Of a stretch of 64,000 nt of DNA, positions 1-7,921 are shown piece after piece. This DNA comes from Njordibacter sp905182035 (lineage in GTDB: Bacteria; Pseudomonadota; Gammaproteobacteria; Pseudomonadales; Balneatricaceae). The notes below the pieces were generated by a model that was not told the DNA's origin, searched no databases, and saw only the letters and a program-made list of their open reading frames with translations. The DNA lies in assembly GCF_047730075.1 (NCBI RefSeq), contig NZ_CP159831.1, positions 1,736,001 through 1,800,000 of the forward strand, written 5' to 3'. Position 1 is the stretch's first letter; each line of letters starts with the position of its first letter. The position numbers and the translations under genes are program-made.

Positions 1-1
1 A

Positions 2-169
2 GATGGCACAGGCACCCAGCGAGCCGTCGAATCTATCTGTACTGGCTTACATTGGAATTTGGCGCAGCCTGTGTTGGTGTGCAAGGGGCAATGGCAGGAC
101 GAGTTTACTCATCAGTGTTTTGAGATAGGCCAATATATGACAGCCGGTTTGGATTTAGGCATGCTTTAA
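2..169 (+). CDS. C-terminal fragment of an unidentified protein (cut by window start)
   Basis: An open frame runs from base 2 to a TAA at 167-169 and encodes the last 55 residues of a protein that begins outside the window. The fragment starts DGTGTQRAVESI, contains two cysteines and ends GLDLGML. A good intrinsic terminator follows 25 bases after the stop, which supports this being a real gene end. I do not recognise the family. The GTGTQ loop could suit a flavodoxin-type fold, but that is only a guess. Confidence 0.5.
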   Translation, partial: DGTGTQRAVESICTGLHWNLAQPVLVCKGQWQDEFTHQCFEIGQYMTAGLDLGML

Positions 170-193
170 TTCTAAGCATTCATTCTAGCCATT

Positions 194-219
194 AAAAAGC
201 CCGCTTTGCGGGCTTTTTT
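194..219 (+). terminator. Rho-independent terminator, probably bidirectional
   Basis: An 11-bp perfect stem (194-204 with 208-218) closes a TTT loop. Its GC core is GCCCGC/GCGGGC, and it is flanked by A-run and T-run arms, so it can terminate both the plus-strand partial gene before it and the minus-strand aminotransferase gene that ends at 253. Confidence 0.9.
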
Positions 220-252
220 GGATTGCTTCACTTGGTTTGCAAAGGCAAACTA

Positions 253-1380
253 TTAAAGAACTTGGCTTAGGGCCTCATCCAATGTAGCTACAGAGCGCTC
301 TACGTTATGCAGCTTGTCTAGGCCAAAGAGGCCTAAACGGAAGGTCCGAAAACCTTCTGGTTCGTCACACATTAGTGGCACACCAGCGGCAATTTGAATG
401 CCTAAGGCAGCAAATTTACTGCCGTTTTGGATTGCGGTGTCTTCGGTATAGCTAACTACAACGCCTGGAGCACCAAAACCTTCAGCAGCTACGCTCTTAA
501 TACCCTTAGAGGTCAACAAAGCACGTACTGCGTCACCCAGTTCTTGCTGCTCTGCCTTTACCTTATCAAAGCCATAATCTTCAGTCTCGCGCATCACAGC
601 AGCAAAAGAAGCGATCGAGTCTGTGGGCATGGTAGCGTGGTAGGCATGGCCGCCGTTTTCGTAGGCTGCCATAATGTCGCGCCATTTTTTAAGGTCGCAA
701 GCAAAGCTGGTGCTAGTTGAAGCTTCAAGAGCGGCAACGCCCTGCTCGCCCATCATCACTAGGCCACAACAAGGTGAACCGCTCCAGCCCTTCTGAGGGG
801 CGCTCACTAAAACGTCTACGCCCATGGCTTTCATATCTACCCACAAACAACCAGAAGCAATACAATCTAATACAAAAATACCACCCACAGCATGCACTGC
901 ATCGGTGACTGCTTTAATGTAATCGTTTGGCAAGATAATGCCTGCCGAGGTTTCAACATGAGGAGCAAAAACAACAGCTGGCTTTTCGCTGGCAATGGTT
1001 GCTAAGACTTCTTCAATAGGTGCTGGAGAAAATGCTTCTTGATCACCTGCTTTTGCTTGGCGTGCTTTGAGCACGGTAGAGCTTGAAGAGATATTGCCCA
1101 TTTCTAAAATTTGAGTCCAACGGAAACTAAAGAAACCGTTGCGAATGATTAAGGTCTTTTTACCAGTAGCAAACTGACGAGCTACGGCTTCCATCCCAAA
1201 TGTGCCAGAACCTGGCACGATCGCCACTTGGTCCGCAGTGTAAACACCCTTTAGCGTACTAGAAATATAGCGCATGTCACCTTGAAAAGACTGAGACATA
1301 TGATTAAGGGCACGATCGGTATAAACCACCGAGTATTCTAACAATCCAGTTGGATCTATATTGGGTAATAAGCCAGCCAT
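253..1380 (-). CDS. Class V PLP-dependent aminotransferase (alanine/serine-glyoxylate type)
   Basis: The 375-residue product has the fold-type I, class V aminotransferase layout. The N-terminal phosphate-cup region PGSGTFGMEA is near residue 58, there is an aspartate in VLDCIASG near residue 173, and the Schiff-base lysine lies in SAPQKGWSG near residue 197. Length fits alanine-glyoxylate/serine-glyoxylate/2-aminoethylphosphonate-type enzymes. An AGGAGG box lies 4 bases before the ATG. The gene lies 110 bp downstream of soxG on the same strand, separated by hairpins, so it may be partly co-transcribed with the sarcosine oxidase operon. That context suggests handling of glycine, serine or glyoxylate (inference). 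The exact substrate cannot be read from the sequence. Confidence 0.8.
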   Translation of the reverse strand: MAGLLPNIDPTGLLEYSVVYTDRALNHMSQSFQGDMRYISSTLKGVYTADQVAIVPGSGTFGMEAVARQFATGKKTLIIRNGFFSFRWTQILEMGNISSSSTVLKARQAKAGDQEAFSPAPIEEVLATIASEKPAVVFAPHVETSAGIILPNDYIKAVTDAVHAVGGIFVLDCIASGCLWVDMKAMGVDVLVSAPQKGWSGSPCCGLVMMGEQGVAALEASTSTSFACDLKKWRDIMAAYENGGHAYHATMPTDSIASFAAVMRETEDYGFDKVKAEQQELGDAVRALLTSKGIKSVAAEGFGAPGVVVSYTEDTAIQNGSKFAALGIQIAAGVPLMCDEPEGFRTFRLGLFGLDKLHNVERSVATLDEALSQVL

Positions 1381-1444
1381 GAGGCCTCCTAGAGTTTGTT
1401 CAAGACTTTGGATCTTGGCACAGATGCCAAGGCCCGTAAATAAG

Positions 1445-1473
1445 AAGCCAGCAATAGCGACTATTACTGGCTT
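1445..1473 (-). terminator. Stem-loop at the end of the sox operon
   Basis: Arms AAGCCAG...AATAG (1445-1457) and CTATT...CTGGCTT (1461-1473) form a 12-bp stem with one mismatch and a three-base loop. It starts 18 bases after the soxG stop. Only a weak U-rich tail follows on the minus strand, so it may be a leaky terminator or an mRNA 3' stabiliser rather than a full stop. A second 7-bp hairpin lies at 1414-1431. Confidence 0.5.
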
Positions 1474-1490
1474 TAATCAGAACTTACTAT

Positions 1491-2015
1491 TTAGCGTAAG
1501 GTTTCTGCAGAATGTACCAAGAATTCCGTAAGGGATTTAGCGAACCCGCGCATTACCCAAACTTCAAACTGTGGTTGACCACTTACATCAGCGTTGCGAA
1601 TAACACTCACACCAATATGATTAATGTGGCTGTGTTGAACTTCACCAATAGCAAACTGCCCTTCACCAATGTCTAGTGGTAAACCACGTGCCAACAAGGC
1701 ACGGGCATCTTCACCAGTAATTAACAGCTGAGTTTTGCCGTAGGTTTGGTCCGTTGCATATACACCATCGTTATCAACTAGATCAGAACGGTTAGTAGTT
1801 AACAGATAGCGATCACGACCTGCCCATACCAAACGTTCGTCGCCTTGCACGGTCACTTGACCCTGCGCTGGAACTGCCATACCGGTCATGGTCGCAACTT
1901 TAGTATCTACGTTTTCGCAGCCTTCAAGTTGCCAAACGTTGGTGGCAGTGACATCGATGCTAACTGCAGCGAAAGTTTGTGGCATTTCAAAATGCCCATT
2001 TAGTGCATTAGCCAT
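1491..2015 (-). CDS. soxG: Sarcosine oxidase, gamma subunit
   Basis: The 174-residue protein is the small SoxG subunit of heterotetrameric sarcosine oxidase, related to the folate-binding GcvT fold. It is needed for assembly around the alpha subunit rather than for chemistry. Supporting features are the length, the C-terminal motif region VSVIRNADVSGQPQFEVWVMRGF-like near residues 135-160, and the last position in a B-D-A-G gene order. The ATG overlaps the soxA stop by one base (TAATG), so translation is coupled to soxA. A stem-loop follows the stop. Confidence 0.93.
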   Translation of the reverse strand: MANALNGHFEMPQTFAAVSIDVTATNVWQLEGCENVDTKVATMTGMAVPAQGQVTVQGDERLVWAGRDRYLLTTNRSDLVDNDGVYATDQTYGKTQLLITGEDARALLARGLPLDIGEGQFAIGEVQHSHINHIGVSVIRNADVSGQPQFEVWVMRGFAKSLTEFLVHSAETLR

Positions 2016-4984
2016 TAGCCTTTCACCCTTTCGTTAGTTGGATCAACAAAGTGGTTACTTACCACTTCTACTTCAACGGTTTTACCTTTTACTGGGTAAG
2101 CAGCATATATGCGCTCACCAATACGGTCTTTACCACCGCGCAAGAAACCAAGTGCAATAAAGTTACCCAGTTCTGGGCTGTAAGTCATAGAACTTACCCA
2201 ACCTTGTTTGTCTGCACCAGCGCTAGCATTGGCATCAGTCACCAAGATAGAACCTGTAGAGATAGGTGTACGCGGATCAACCGACTTTAAACCTACCAAT
2301 TGTGGACGATCCGGATGTACCATGCCTTCACGGTCTTTCAAGTTTTTACCTACAAACCACTTCTTCTTAGAAGCCATGCCATCCATGTGTACGTCGCCCA
2401 AGGTTACACGACCATCAAGCTCTGCACCGGTAACGTGACCTTTTTCGATACGCAAGGCACCTAGAGTTTCAAGGCCGTAAGGCACGATATCATAAGCCTG
2501 ACCAGCATCAATAATGGCTTGCCATACGTCCGTAGCGTGCTCTGATTCTGCGTAAACTTCATAGGCCATCTCGCCAGAGAAGCTGATCCGCAAGATCACC
2601 ATCTGGGCACCGTTGTGTTCAGCATGAACCACACCCATGAATGGGAAAGTTTCGTTGCTGAAATCTACAGATGGGAAAGCAGCCGTTAAGGTAGCACGGG
2701 AATCAGGACCAGCAACAGCCATGGCACCCCAACGCTCACTCACCGAGCTCACACGAACTTTCAATTCTGGCCAATCAATTTCTAAACAGCGCTCTAAGTA
2801 CGCCATAACCGGGCCAGCTTTGGCCGTAGTTGTGGTCATAAAGAAACGGTCTTCAGCAAAACGAGAGGTAGTGCCATCATCATAAACAATGCCATCTTCA
2901 CGGAGCATTACGCCATAACGAGCTTTGCCTATTTTTAGAGTGCTGAACATGTTGATGTAAACGCGATCGAGGAACTCAGCAGCATCTGGACCAACAATTT
3001 CAATTTTACCCAACGAGGTTACATCACAAATACCTACTTTCTTACGCACGTGTTCAGTTTCACGCTCGTATGCATCGTCAATAGTCTCGCTCGCTTGAGG
3101 ATAATACTGTGGGCGCATGTACATACCTGCCTGAACGAATACAGCACCAGCTTTTTCATGCCATTCTTGCATCGGAGTACGACGCACAGGCTTAAAGTGT
3201 TTACCAATTTCACGGCCTCCAAAACCACCCATAGACACGGGAGCAAGGGGTGCACGAAAACGTGTTGTACCAGTTTCAGCAATGCTCAAACCGCGACACT
3301 CAGCCATAATAGCCAAAGCGTTAACGTTAGACGTACGGCCTTGGTCGTTAGCCATGCCTAAAGTGGTATAGCGCTTAAGGTGCTCTACAGACACAAAACC
3401 TTCACGGTGAGACTGAATTACGTCTGCAGCCGTTACGTCGTGCTGAATATCTACTAATTGCTTACCTTTAGCAGGTACGCTCCATAGTGGCACAATATTA
3501 GTAGCGCCATCACGATCTTGTGGTGGTTGGGCTACAGAACCAGCTTTTCCACCAAGTTCGGCACAGGCTGCCTTAGCAGCATCTACTGCCTGGGCAACAC
3601 CTACTAACAACCCATTTTCGCCTTCAGCAGCACCTACAGAGTAGGTGTCTTCGGCTTGGTCGCCAACCACAAAAGCAGCAATCTTCTTGTCATACACAGG
3701 TGGCTTACCACCGTGTGCAGCCATTTGCACTTGCGGCGTCCAACCACCAGAATGTGCCAGCACATCACAGGCAACACGACGACGGTTACTTACACTTTGG
3801 CCATTAGCCGCTAGGTCTGCAATTTCAATGCTACGCACTGCTTGCCAACCTTTAGCTTCTGTCACTACAGCTTGAGTATGGAGTGTAATACCACGTGAAT
3901 TACAACCATCCAGCAAGGCTTGGCTTGGATATTGACGACTATCAACTACCGCAGATACCTGAATACCGGCGTCTGAATAATCAAATGCAGTTTGGTAGGC
4001 ACTGTCGTTGTTGGTAAATACCGCCAACATCTTACCCGTTGCTGTACCGTAGTGGTTCAACATTCGACGTGCACCAGAAGCAAGCATGACGTTAGGCTTG
4101 TCGTTGTTACCAAACACTAATGGACGCTCAATGGCACCCGCAGCAATGATAATTTTCTTAGCTTGTACCTTGTGGTAATTTTGACGCACTTTGCCATCTA
4201 CACTTTCATGTGCAGCTAGCATGTTGCCGTCAAATCGGCCCCAACATACAGTTCGCGTTAATACTTTGACATTAGATGCAGCTTCTAGAGCCGCAATCGT
4301 ATCAGCACGCCATTGTTCTAGGTCGGCGTTGGCTTCGTTATTGGCTTCGTTAAGCAACTGACCACCAAGAACGTTATGTTCATCAAACAACACTACCCGC
4401 AAACCACTTTGAGATGCACTCAAAGCAGCAGCCAAGCCAGCAGAACCACCACCTACTACTGCAACATCACAGAAAGACTGAATGCGATCATAGATATCTG
4501 GATCGGCAACCTTAGGCGGAACACCCATACCTGCGGCAGCACGTATAGAAGGCTCATAAAACTTGTACCATAGGGCCGCTGGCCACATGAAGGTCTTGTA
4601 GTAAAAACCTGCCGAGAACAAAGAACCCGGTAAAATTGCACCGGCCAAACCGTTCACAGACATTAAGTCGAACTTTGGAGATGGAAAGCAGTTTTGAGAA
4701 AACACTTCCAAACCCTGGGTTACAGGCTCCATTGTTGCCCTAGCGTTAGGATCGGCTTTACCACCAGAACCAATCGTTACCAAAGCACCCGTTTCTTCTG
4801 GGCCACTTGAAGTAACACCACGTGGACGGTGATATTTAAAACTACGTCCAACCACTTCTACGCCATTGGCCAACAAGGCCGAAGCCACTGTGTCGCCAAC
4901 GCGGGCAAGCATTGGTTTACCATCAAAGGTAAAGTTAAGTTGGGCATCGCCTAAACGGCCTGCACCATGTCTAAATCCGCTCAT
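2015..4984 (-). CDS. soxA: Sarcosine oxidase, alpha subunit
   Basis: The 989-residue product is the large subunit of heterotetrameric sarcosine oxidase, which demethylates sarcosine to glycine and passes the methyl group to tetrahydrofolate. Domains in order are: an N-terminal ferredoxin-like domain (about residues 15-100) without the cysteines for an Fe-S cluster, as in the family; a pyridine-nucleotide/FAD Rossmann domain with GGGSAG at 178-183; and a C-terminal GcvT-like tetrahydrofolate-binding domain from about 610 to the end. GGAGG lies 7 bases before the ATG. The ATG overlaps the soxD TGA (ATGA), so the genes are translationally coupled. Length is normal. Confidence 0.96.
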   Translation of the reverse strand: MSGFRHGAGRLGDAQLNFTFDGKPMLARVGDTVASALLANGVEVVGRSFKYHRPRGVTSSGPEETGALVTIGSGGKADPNARATMEPVTQGLEVFSQNCFPSPKFDLMSVNGLAGAILPGSLFSAGFYYKTFMWPAALWYKFYEPSIRAAAGMGVPPKVADPDIYDRIQSFCDVAVVGGGSAGLAAALSASQSGLRVVLFDEHNVLGGQLLNEANNEANADLEQWRADTIAALEAASNVKVLTRTVCWGRFDGNMLAAHESVDGKVRQNYHKVQAKKIIIAAGAIERPLVFGNNDKPNVMLASGARRMLNHYGTATGKMLAVFTNNDSAYQTAFDYSDAGIQVSAVVDSRQYPSQALLDGCNSRGITLHTQAVVTEAKGWQAVRSIEIADLAANGQSVSNRRRVACDVLAHSGGWTPQVQMAAHGGKPPVYDKKIAAFVVGDQAEDTYSVGAAEGENGLLVGVAQAVDAAKAACAELGGKAGSVAQPPQDRDGATNIVPLWSVPAKGKQLVDIQHDVTAADVIQSHREGFVSVEHLKRYTTLGMANDQGRTSNVNALAIMAECRGLSIAETGTTRFRAPLAPVSMGGFGGREIGKHFKPVRRTPMQEWHEKAGAVFVQAGMYMRPQYYPQASETIDDAYERETEHVRKKVGICDVTSLGKIEIVGPDAAEFLDRVYINMFSTLKIGKARYGVMLREDGIVYDDGTTSRFAEDRFFMTTTTAKAGPVMAYLERCLEIDWPELKVRVSSVSERWGAMAVAGPDSRATLTAAFPSVDFSNETFPFMGVVHAEHNGAQMVILRISFSGEMAYEVYAESEHATDVWQAIIDAGQAYDIVPYGLETLGALRIEKGHVTGAELDGRVTLGDVHMDGMASKKKWFVGKNLKDREGMVHPDRPQLVGLKSVDPRTPISTGSILVTDANASAGADKQGWVSSMTYSPELGNFIALGFLRGGKDRIGERIYAAYPVKGKTVEVEVVSNHFVDPTNERVKG

Positions 4985-5253
4985 GATGCAGCCTCCGGAT
5001 TCTCATGGGGTAAACCCACCCAAGAAATGTCGTGCGTTAAGGTGTTGCGCTGAACTTTTAGCCAAGCTCTGCAACCAAACGCATGATGCCAATATTCAAT
5101 GTGCTCACCAGCAGGATTAGCGCGCTCGTAAACGAATTTATTCCACTCCTCCATAGGAGCATCGTTGTCTGGTGTGGTGCGAGTGGCGTCTTCACCGTAA
5201 GTAAATTCGCTGTGTTCCCGTTCGCCACAATAGGGGCAATTAATTCTAATCAT
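4981..5253 (-). CDS. soxD: Sarcosine oxidase, delta subunit
   Basis: This 90-residue protein is the zinc-binding delta subunit of sarcosine oxidase. The N-terminal CPYCG motif (residues 6-10), a histidine near residue 14 and the late HHAFGCRAW cysteine match the family's zinc site. It sits between soxB (2 bases away) and soxA (4-base overlap), the usual position. Confidence 0.96.
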   Translation of the reverse strand: MIRINCPYCGEREHSEFTYGEDATRTTPDNDAPMEEWNKFVYERANPAGEHIEYWHHAFGCRAWLKVQRNTLTHDISWVGLPHENPEAAS

Positions 5254-5255
5254 AA

Positions 5256-6512
5256 TTAGTGCGCCTTCGGATATGGACCCATACCCTTTTCATCAATCGT
5301 GTAGCCTTTGGCAAAACGATCTAAGGTATAAGCTTTGTTAAGTTCGTGGGCTTCATCATTGGCAATAGTATGCGCAAAACAGTAACCCGAGGCAGGCGTG
5401 GCTTTAAAACCACCGTAACACCAACCCGTGTTGAGGTATAAACCGTCAATTGGGCCAACATCAATAATTGGTGAGCCGTCCATAGACATGTCCATTACAC
5501 CACCCCAGTTACGAAGTAACTTCAGGCGCGAAAGACATGGCATCATGGTTAAGCCACCAGCAATTACATCTTCAAATACAGGCAAGTTGCCGCGCTGAGC
5601 GTAAGTATTGTAGCCATCGATGTCGCCACCGAATACTACACCACCTTTATCTGACTGAGACACATAAAAGTGGCCTGCACCAAAAGTGACAACACCATTG
5701 ATTAACGGCTTGTATGGTTCAGTAACAAAGGCTTGTAACACATGACTTTCAATCGGCAGGCGCATGCCCAGTTTCTCTGCCAAACGGCTAGAACTACCAG
5801 CAACAGCCATGCCTACTTTTTCTGCATGAATGTCGCCACGATTGGTTTTAACACCAATAATACGTTCACCCTGCTTAATAAAGTCGATCACTTCACAGTT
5901 TTGAATAATGTCTACACCCAACTGATCAGCGGCACGGGCATAGCCCCAAGCCACAGCATCATGACGAGCGTTACCGGCATCTGGCTGTAAAATACCACCC
6001 CACACAGGGAAGCGAGTATCTGCACTGCCATCGATAATAGGTTCGCGTTCTAGCACCTCTTCGCGGCTCAGTAATTCAGATTGAATACCGTTTAAGCGCA
6101 TGGTGTTAGCACGGCGGGCAAAAGTATCGTATTGCGACTTAGAGTGGGCAATGTTCATTACGCCACGAGGCGAGAACATCACGTTGTAGTTTAAGTCTTG
6201 CGCCATATCGCGCCACAGATTCATACCATGTTCATAGAATGGTGCGTTGCCATCTAACAAGTAGTTAGAACGGACAATAGTAGTGTTACGACCCACGTTA
6301 CCACCGCCAATCCAGCCTTTTTCAAGGATAGCTACATTAGTAATACCGTGATTTTTTGCCAAATAGTAAGCAGTGGCAAGACCGTGGCCACCACCACCAA
6401 TAATAATGACGTCGTAATTAGATTTTGGCTCTGGGTCACGCCACGCTCGCTGCCAATGTTTATGGCCTCGTAGTGCATTCCAAGCGATGTTTAGGGCATT
6501 GTATTGGCCCAT
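5256..6512 (-). CDS. soxB: Sarcosine oxidase, beta subunit
   Basis: SoxB is the flavoprotein subunit that oxidises sarcosine; in this family it binds FAD and a covalent FMN. The FAD Rossmann motif GGGGHG is at about residues 39-44. The ARHDAVAWG segment carries the histidine (about residue 184) equivalent to the FMN-linking histidine of the family. I chose the ATG at 6512 (418 residues), because GGAGG lies 5 bases upstream and the length matches the usual ~416. An upstream GTG at 6542 would add ten residues and has no ribosome site. It is the first gene of the soxBDAG operon; the 500-bp region upstream holds the probable promoter and dyads. Confidence 0.95.
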   Translation of the reverse strand: MGQYNALNIAWNALRGHKHWQRAWRDPEPKSNYDVIIIGGGGHGLATAYYLAKNHGITNVAILEKGWIGGGNVGRNTTIVRSNYLLDGNAPFYEHGMNLWRDMAQDLNYNVMFSPRGVMNIAHSKSQYDTFARRANTMRLNGIQSELLSREEVLEREPIIDGSADTRFPVWGGILQPDAGNARHDAVAWGYARAADQLGVDIIQNCEVIDFIKQGERIIGVKTNRGDIHAEKVGMAVAGSSSRLAEKLGMRLPIESHVLQAFVTEPYKPLINGVVTFGAGHFYVSQSDKGGVVFGGDIDGYNTYAQRGNLPVFEDVIAGGLTMMPCLSRLKLLRNWGGVMDMSMDGSPIIDVGPIDGLYLNTGWCYGGFKATPASGYCFAHTIANDEAHELNKAYTLDRFAKGYTIDEKGMGPYPKAH

Positions 6513-6645
6513 GTGTGCCTCCGCTATTATTGTTGTAGCCACAGGTGGCTGGTTTGCAGATTATCAAAGTATCACCATGCAAAATGGGATCTTTATCTTG
6601 TGTTCGAAAAGTAAAATAATTGGGCTGGGGGGTAGAAGGATAAAT

Positions 6646-6660
6646 CGACACCTTGTGTCG
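6646..6660. promoter_or_regulatory. 15-bp dyad, candidate operator of the sox operon
   Basis: CGACAC-CTT-GTGTCG is a perfect 6+3+6 inverted repeat about 135 bases upstream of the soxB start. Its position suits a regulator site for the sox promoter. A short RNA hairpin is the alternative. Confidence 0.4.
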
Positions 6661-6743
6661 CTTTTGAACACAAAACGACAAAAAAGAGGATATAATCGAC
6701 TTATACCCCTTTATTTTCACTTTTTGCCATAATTTTGTATAGG

Positions 6744-6764
6744 AAATTAGTCTAAGACTAATTT
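6744..6764. promoter_or_regulatory. 21-bp perfect inverted repeat
   Basis: Two perfect 10-base arms (AAATTAGTCT at 6744-6753 and its complement at 6755-6764) flank a single base. The dyad is AT-rich and about 230 bases upstream of soxB, 250 bases past the end of the 7017 gene. It looks more like a protein-binding site than a terminator, since no U-tract follows. Confidence 0.4.
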
Positions 6765-7016
6765 TACAATTCTAAATAACTCATCAGATTATGCACAGTA
6801 AAAAGAACCCAGTCTAATGGACACTCTAACTGTCTACAACTTAAACCTTTATGATGGAGATAAGGTTTTTCTGAATCTAGGCCTTAAAAGCGACACCTTG
6901 CCTGTGCCTCTTTTTAATTGGTTGTTAATCCTTTAAGTGACGAATTTTGATTACTACATGAACACGACGGCTCTTGGTATGATTTCGCCCTGGTCATCCA
7001 TTGCTGTTCTCTCGTC

Positions 7017-7541
7017 TCAAGAGCACCGCGCACGGCAGATTTTAGTGTCATTGATGGCTAAAAAGCAGCGGCGCAAAACTTCTTCCGCGATCACTTCTAC
7101 ACCAGCTCTCAAAACGGCATCCCTAAAATTAAAACGTCGGATAAGTTTGGCAAGAATTTCTGCAGATAATTGACTGTTTTGCCTACTCAACACTAGTAGT
7201 GAAATAATAACATTGCTCACGTAGTAAAAAATCACCTGTGGCGATACCCCCTCGTCTCCTACTAAATCCAAATAACGCGCTACTATTTGCTCGAACACAG
7301 GGGTATAGGGCGATTTACCTCGGCATACGTCCTTCACAATAATGGACAGCAACTCTACAGTGGGAGGGTGTTCTGGCATCATGTAGTTAACCTCTTCGTA
7401 AACCACGTTGTGGCTTAACAAGTACACAACCAGGGCCGTTGATTCTGAGGTGATACAGTGGTTTTGATAATCAACACAACGGCTTTCAAACGCATCAATA
7501 GCTTGCACGGGATGCACCTCGCCCAGTGGATACGTGATCAT
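7017..7541 (-). CDS. Unknown protein, helical, in the PDS-like locus
   Basis: The 174-residue product is not recognised. It begins MITYPLGEVHPVQAIDAF, is rich in hydrophobic helix-forming residues (YYVSNVIISLLVLSR near residue 110) and has no signal peptide. I used the ATG at 7541; a TTG at 7553 would add four residues. The start lies inside the preceding gene (7495-7794) with a 47-base overlap in another frame and no clear ribosome site, so it is probably translated by coupling. It is the second gene of a two-gene unit behind the TGAAKA array at 7849-7908, and is therefore a likely member of the same regulon as the OmpA-like gene. Confidence 0.55.
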   Translation of the reverse strand: MITYPLGEVHPVQAIDAFESRCVDYQNHCITSESTALVVYLLSHNVVYEEVNYMMPEHPPTVELLSIIVKDVCRGKSPYTPVFEQIVARYLDLVGDEGVSPQVIFYYVSNVIISLLVLSRQNSQLSAEILAKLIRRFNFRDAVLRAGVEVIAEEVLRRCFLAINDTKICRARCS

Positions 7542-7794
7542 ATTTATGGCCAACGGTCAGTACAGTTTCTCCATCTGCATCAATAAGGTAGGTGTTGCGC
7601 AGAGATTTAAGGTGCTGTTGCACATGGCGCATGTCTTTCATCAGCCGCTTAAGGCCACGCTGAGTTAAACTGGTGTAGTGCTTGCCTTCACCAATATCGC
7701 AGCTGTCGCCGTATAACATAAGCAATTCTACTTGCAGGTGTTCCACAGAACTGATGTGTTGCGAAATGTTGGGTTGAAGTAAATGAAGATCCAT
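7495..7794 (-). CDS. Unknown small protein, first gene behind the TGAAKA array
   Basis: The 99-residue product begins MDLHLLQPNISQHISS and is mainly helical with charged residues (RGLKRLMKDMRHVQQHLKSL near 47-66). No family was recognised. The ATG at 7794 has AAGGAG seven bases upstream; a longer frame to 7848 lacks one. The promoter region just upstream carries six TGAAKA-like units in helical phase. Its 3' end overlaps the next gene by 47 bases. I considered that the two frames are one gene split by a frameshift, but each has its own coherent composition, so I keep them apart. Confidence 0.6.
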   Translation of the reverse strand: MDLHLLQPNISQHISSVEHLQVELLMLYGDSCDIGEGKHYTSLTQRGLKRLMKDMRHVQQHLKSLRNTYLIDADGETVLTVGHKYDHVSTGRGASRASY

Positions 7795-7848
7795 GGTCCT
7801 GCTCCTTGTTATTGGTGTTGGTATGACAACTATTAAACAACTTAACAA

Positions 7849-7908
7849 TGAGGAACTATGGAAGACTTCCTGAAGATGTAAGGAATAAGTCTGAAGAAAT
7901 GATGAAGA
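7849..7908. promoter_or_regulatory. Phased array of six TGAAKA repeats (operator array 1)
   Basis: Hexamers TGAGGA, GGAAGA, TGAAGA, GGAATA, TGAAGA and TGAAGA start at 7849, 7860, 7871, 7882, 7892 and 7903. Spacing is 11-11-11-10-11 bases, one helical turn each. The array ends 55 bases upstream of the 7794 start codon. OmpR/PhoB-family regulators bind direct repeats of this period, and the neighbouring response regulator belongs to that family. The same spacing recurs upstream of the OmpA-like gene at 12640-12699. Confidence 0.75.
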
Positions 7909-7921
7909 TGACCAACTGAGG

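Larger units (their letters stand above)
6513..7016. other. Intergenic region upstream of soxB (promoter and dyads, no gene)
   Basis: No credible gene is present. The stretch must hold the soxB promoter on the minus strand. I see two clear dyads (listed separately), a TTGTGTTC element near 6600 partly mirrored by GAACACAA near 6666, and an imperfect hairpin of AAACCTT / AAGGTTT near 6842-6868 that could end the gene at 7017. No riboswitch fold was recognised. A GbdR/SouR-type AraC activator controls sox genes in Pseudomonas, but no specific site could be assigned here. Confidence 0.5.

Noticed and set aside
6842..6868. Hairpin considered as terminator for the 7017 gene
   Set aside because: The stem has a bulge and the T-run lies on the plus-strand side, so it does not suit the minus-strand gene.
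7495..7553. Possible frameshift fusing the 99- and 174-residue unknown proteins
   Set aside because: Each frame has its own ATG and coherent composition; without homologues a sequencing error cannot be shown.
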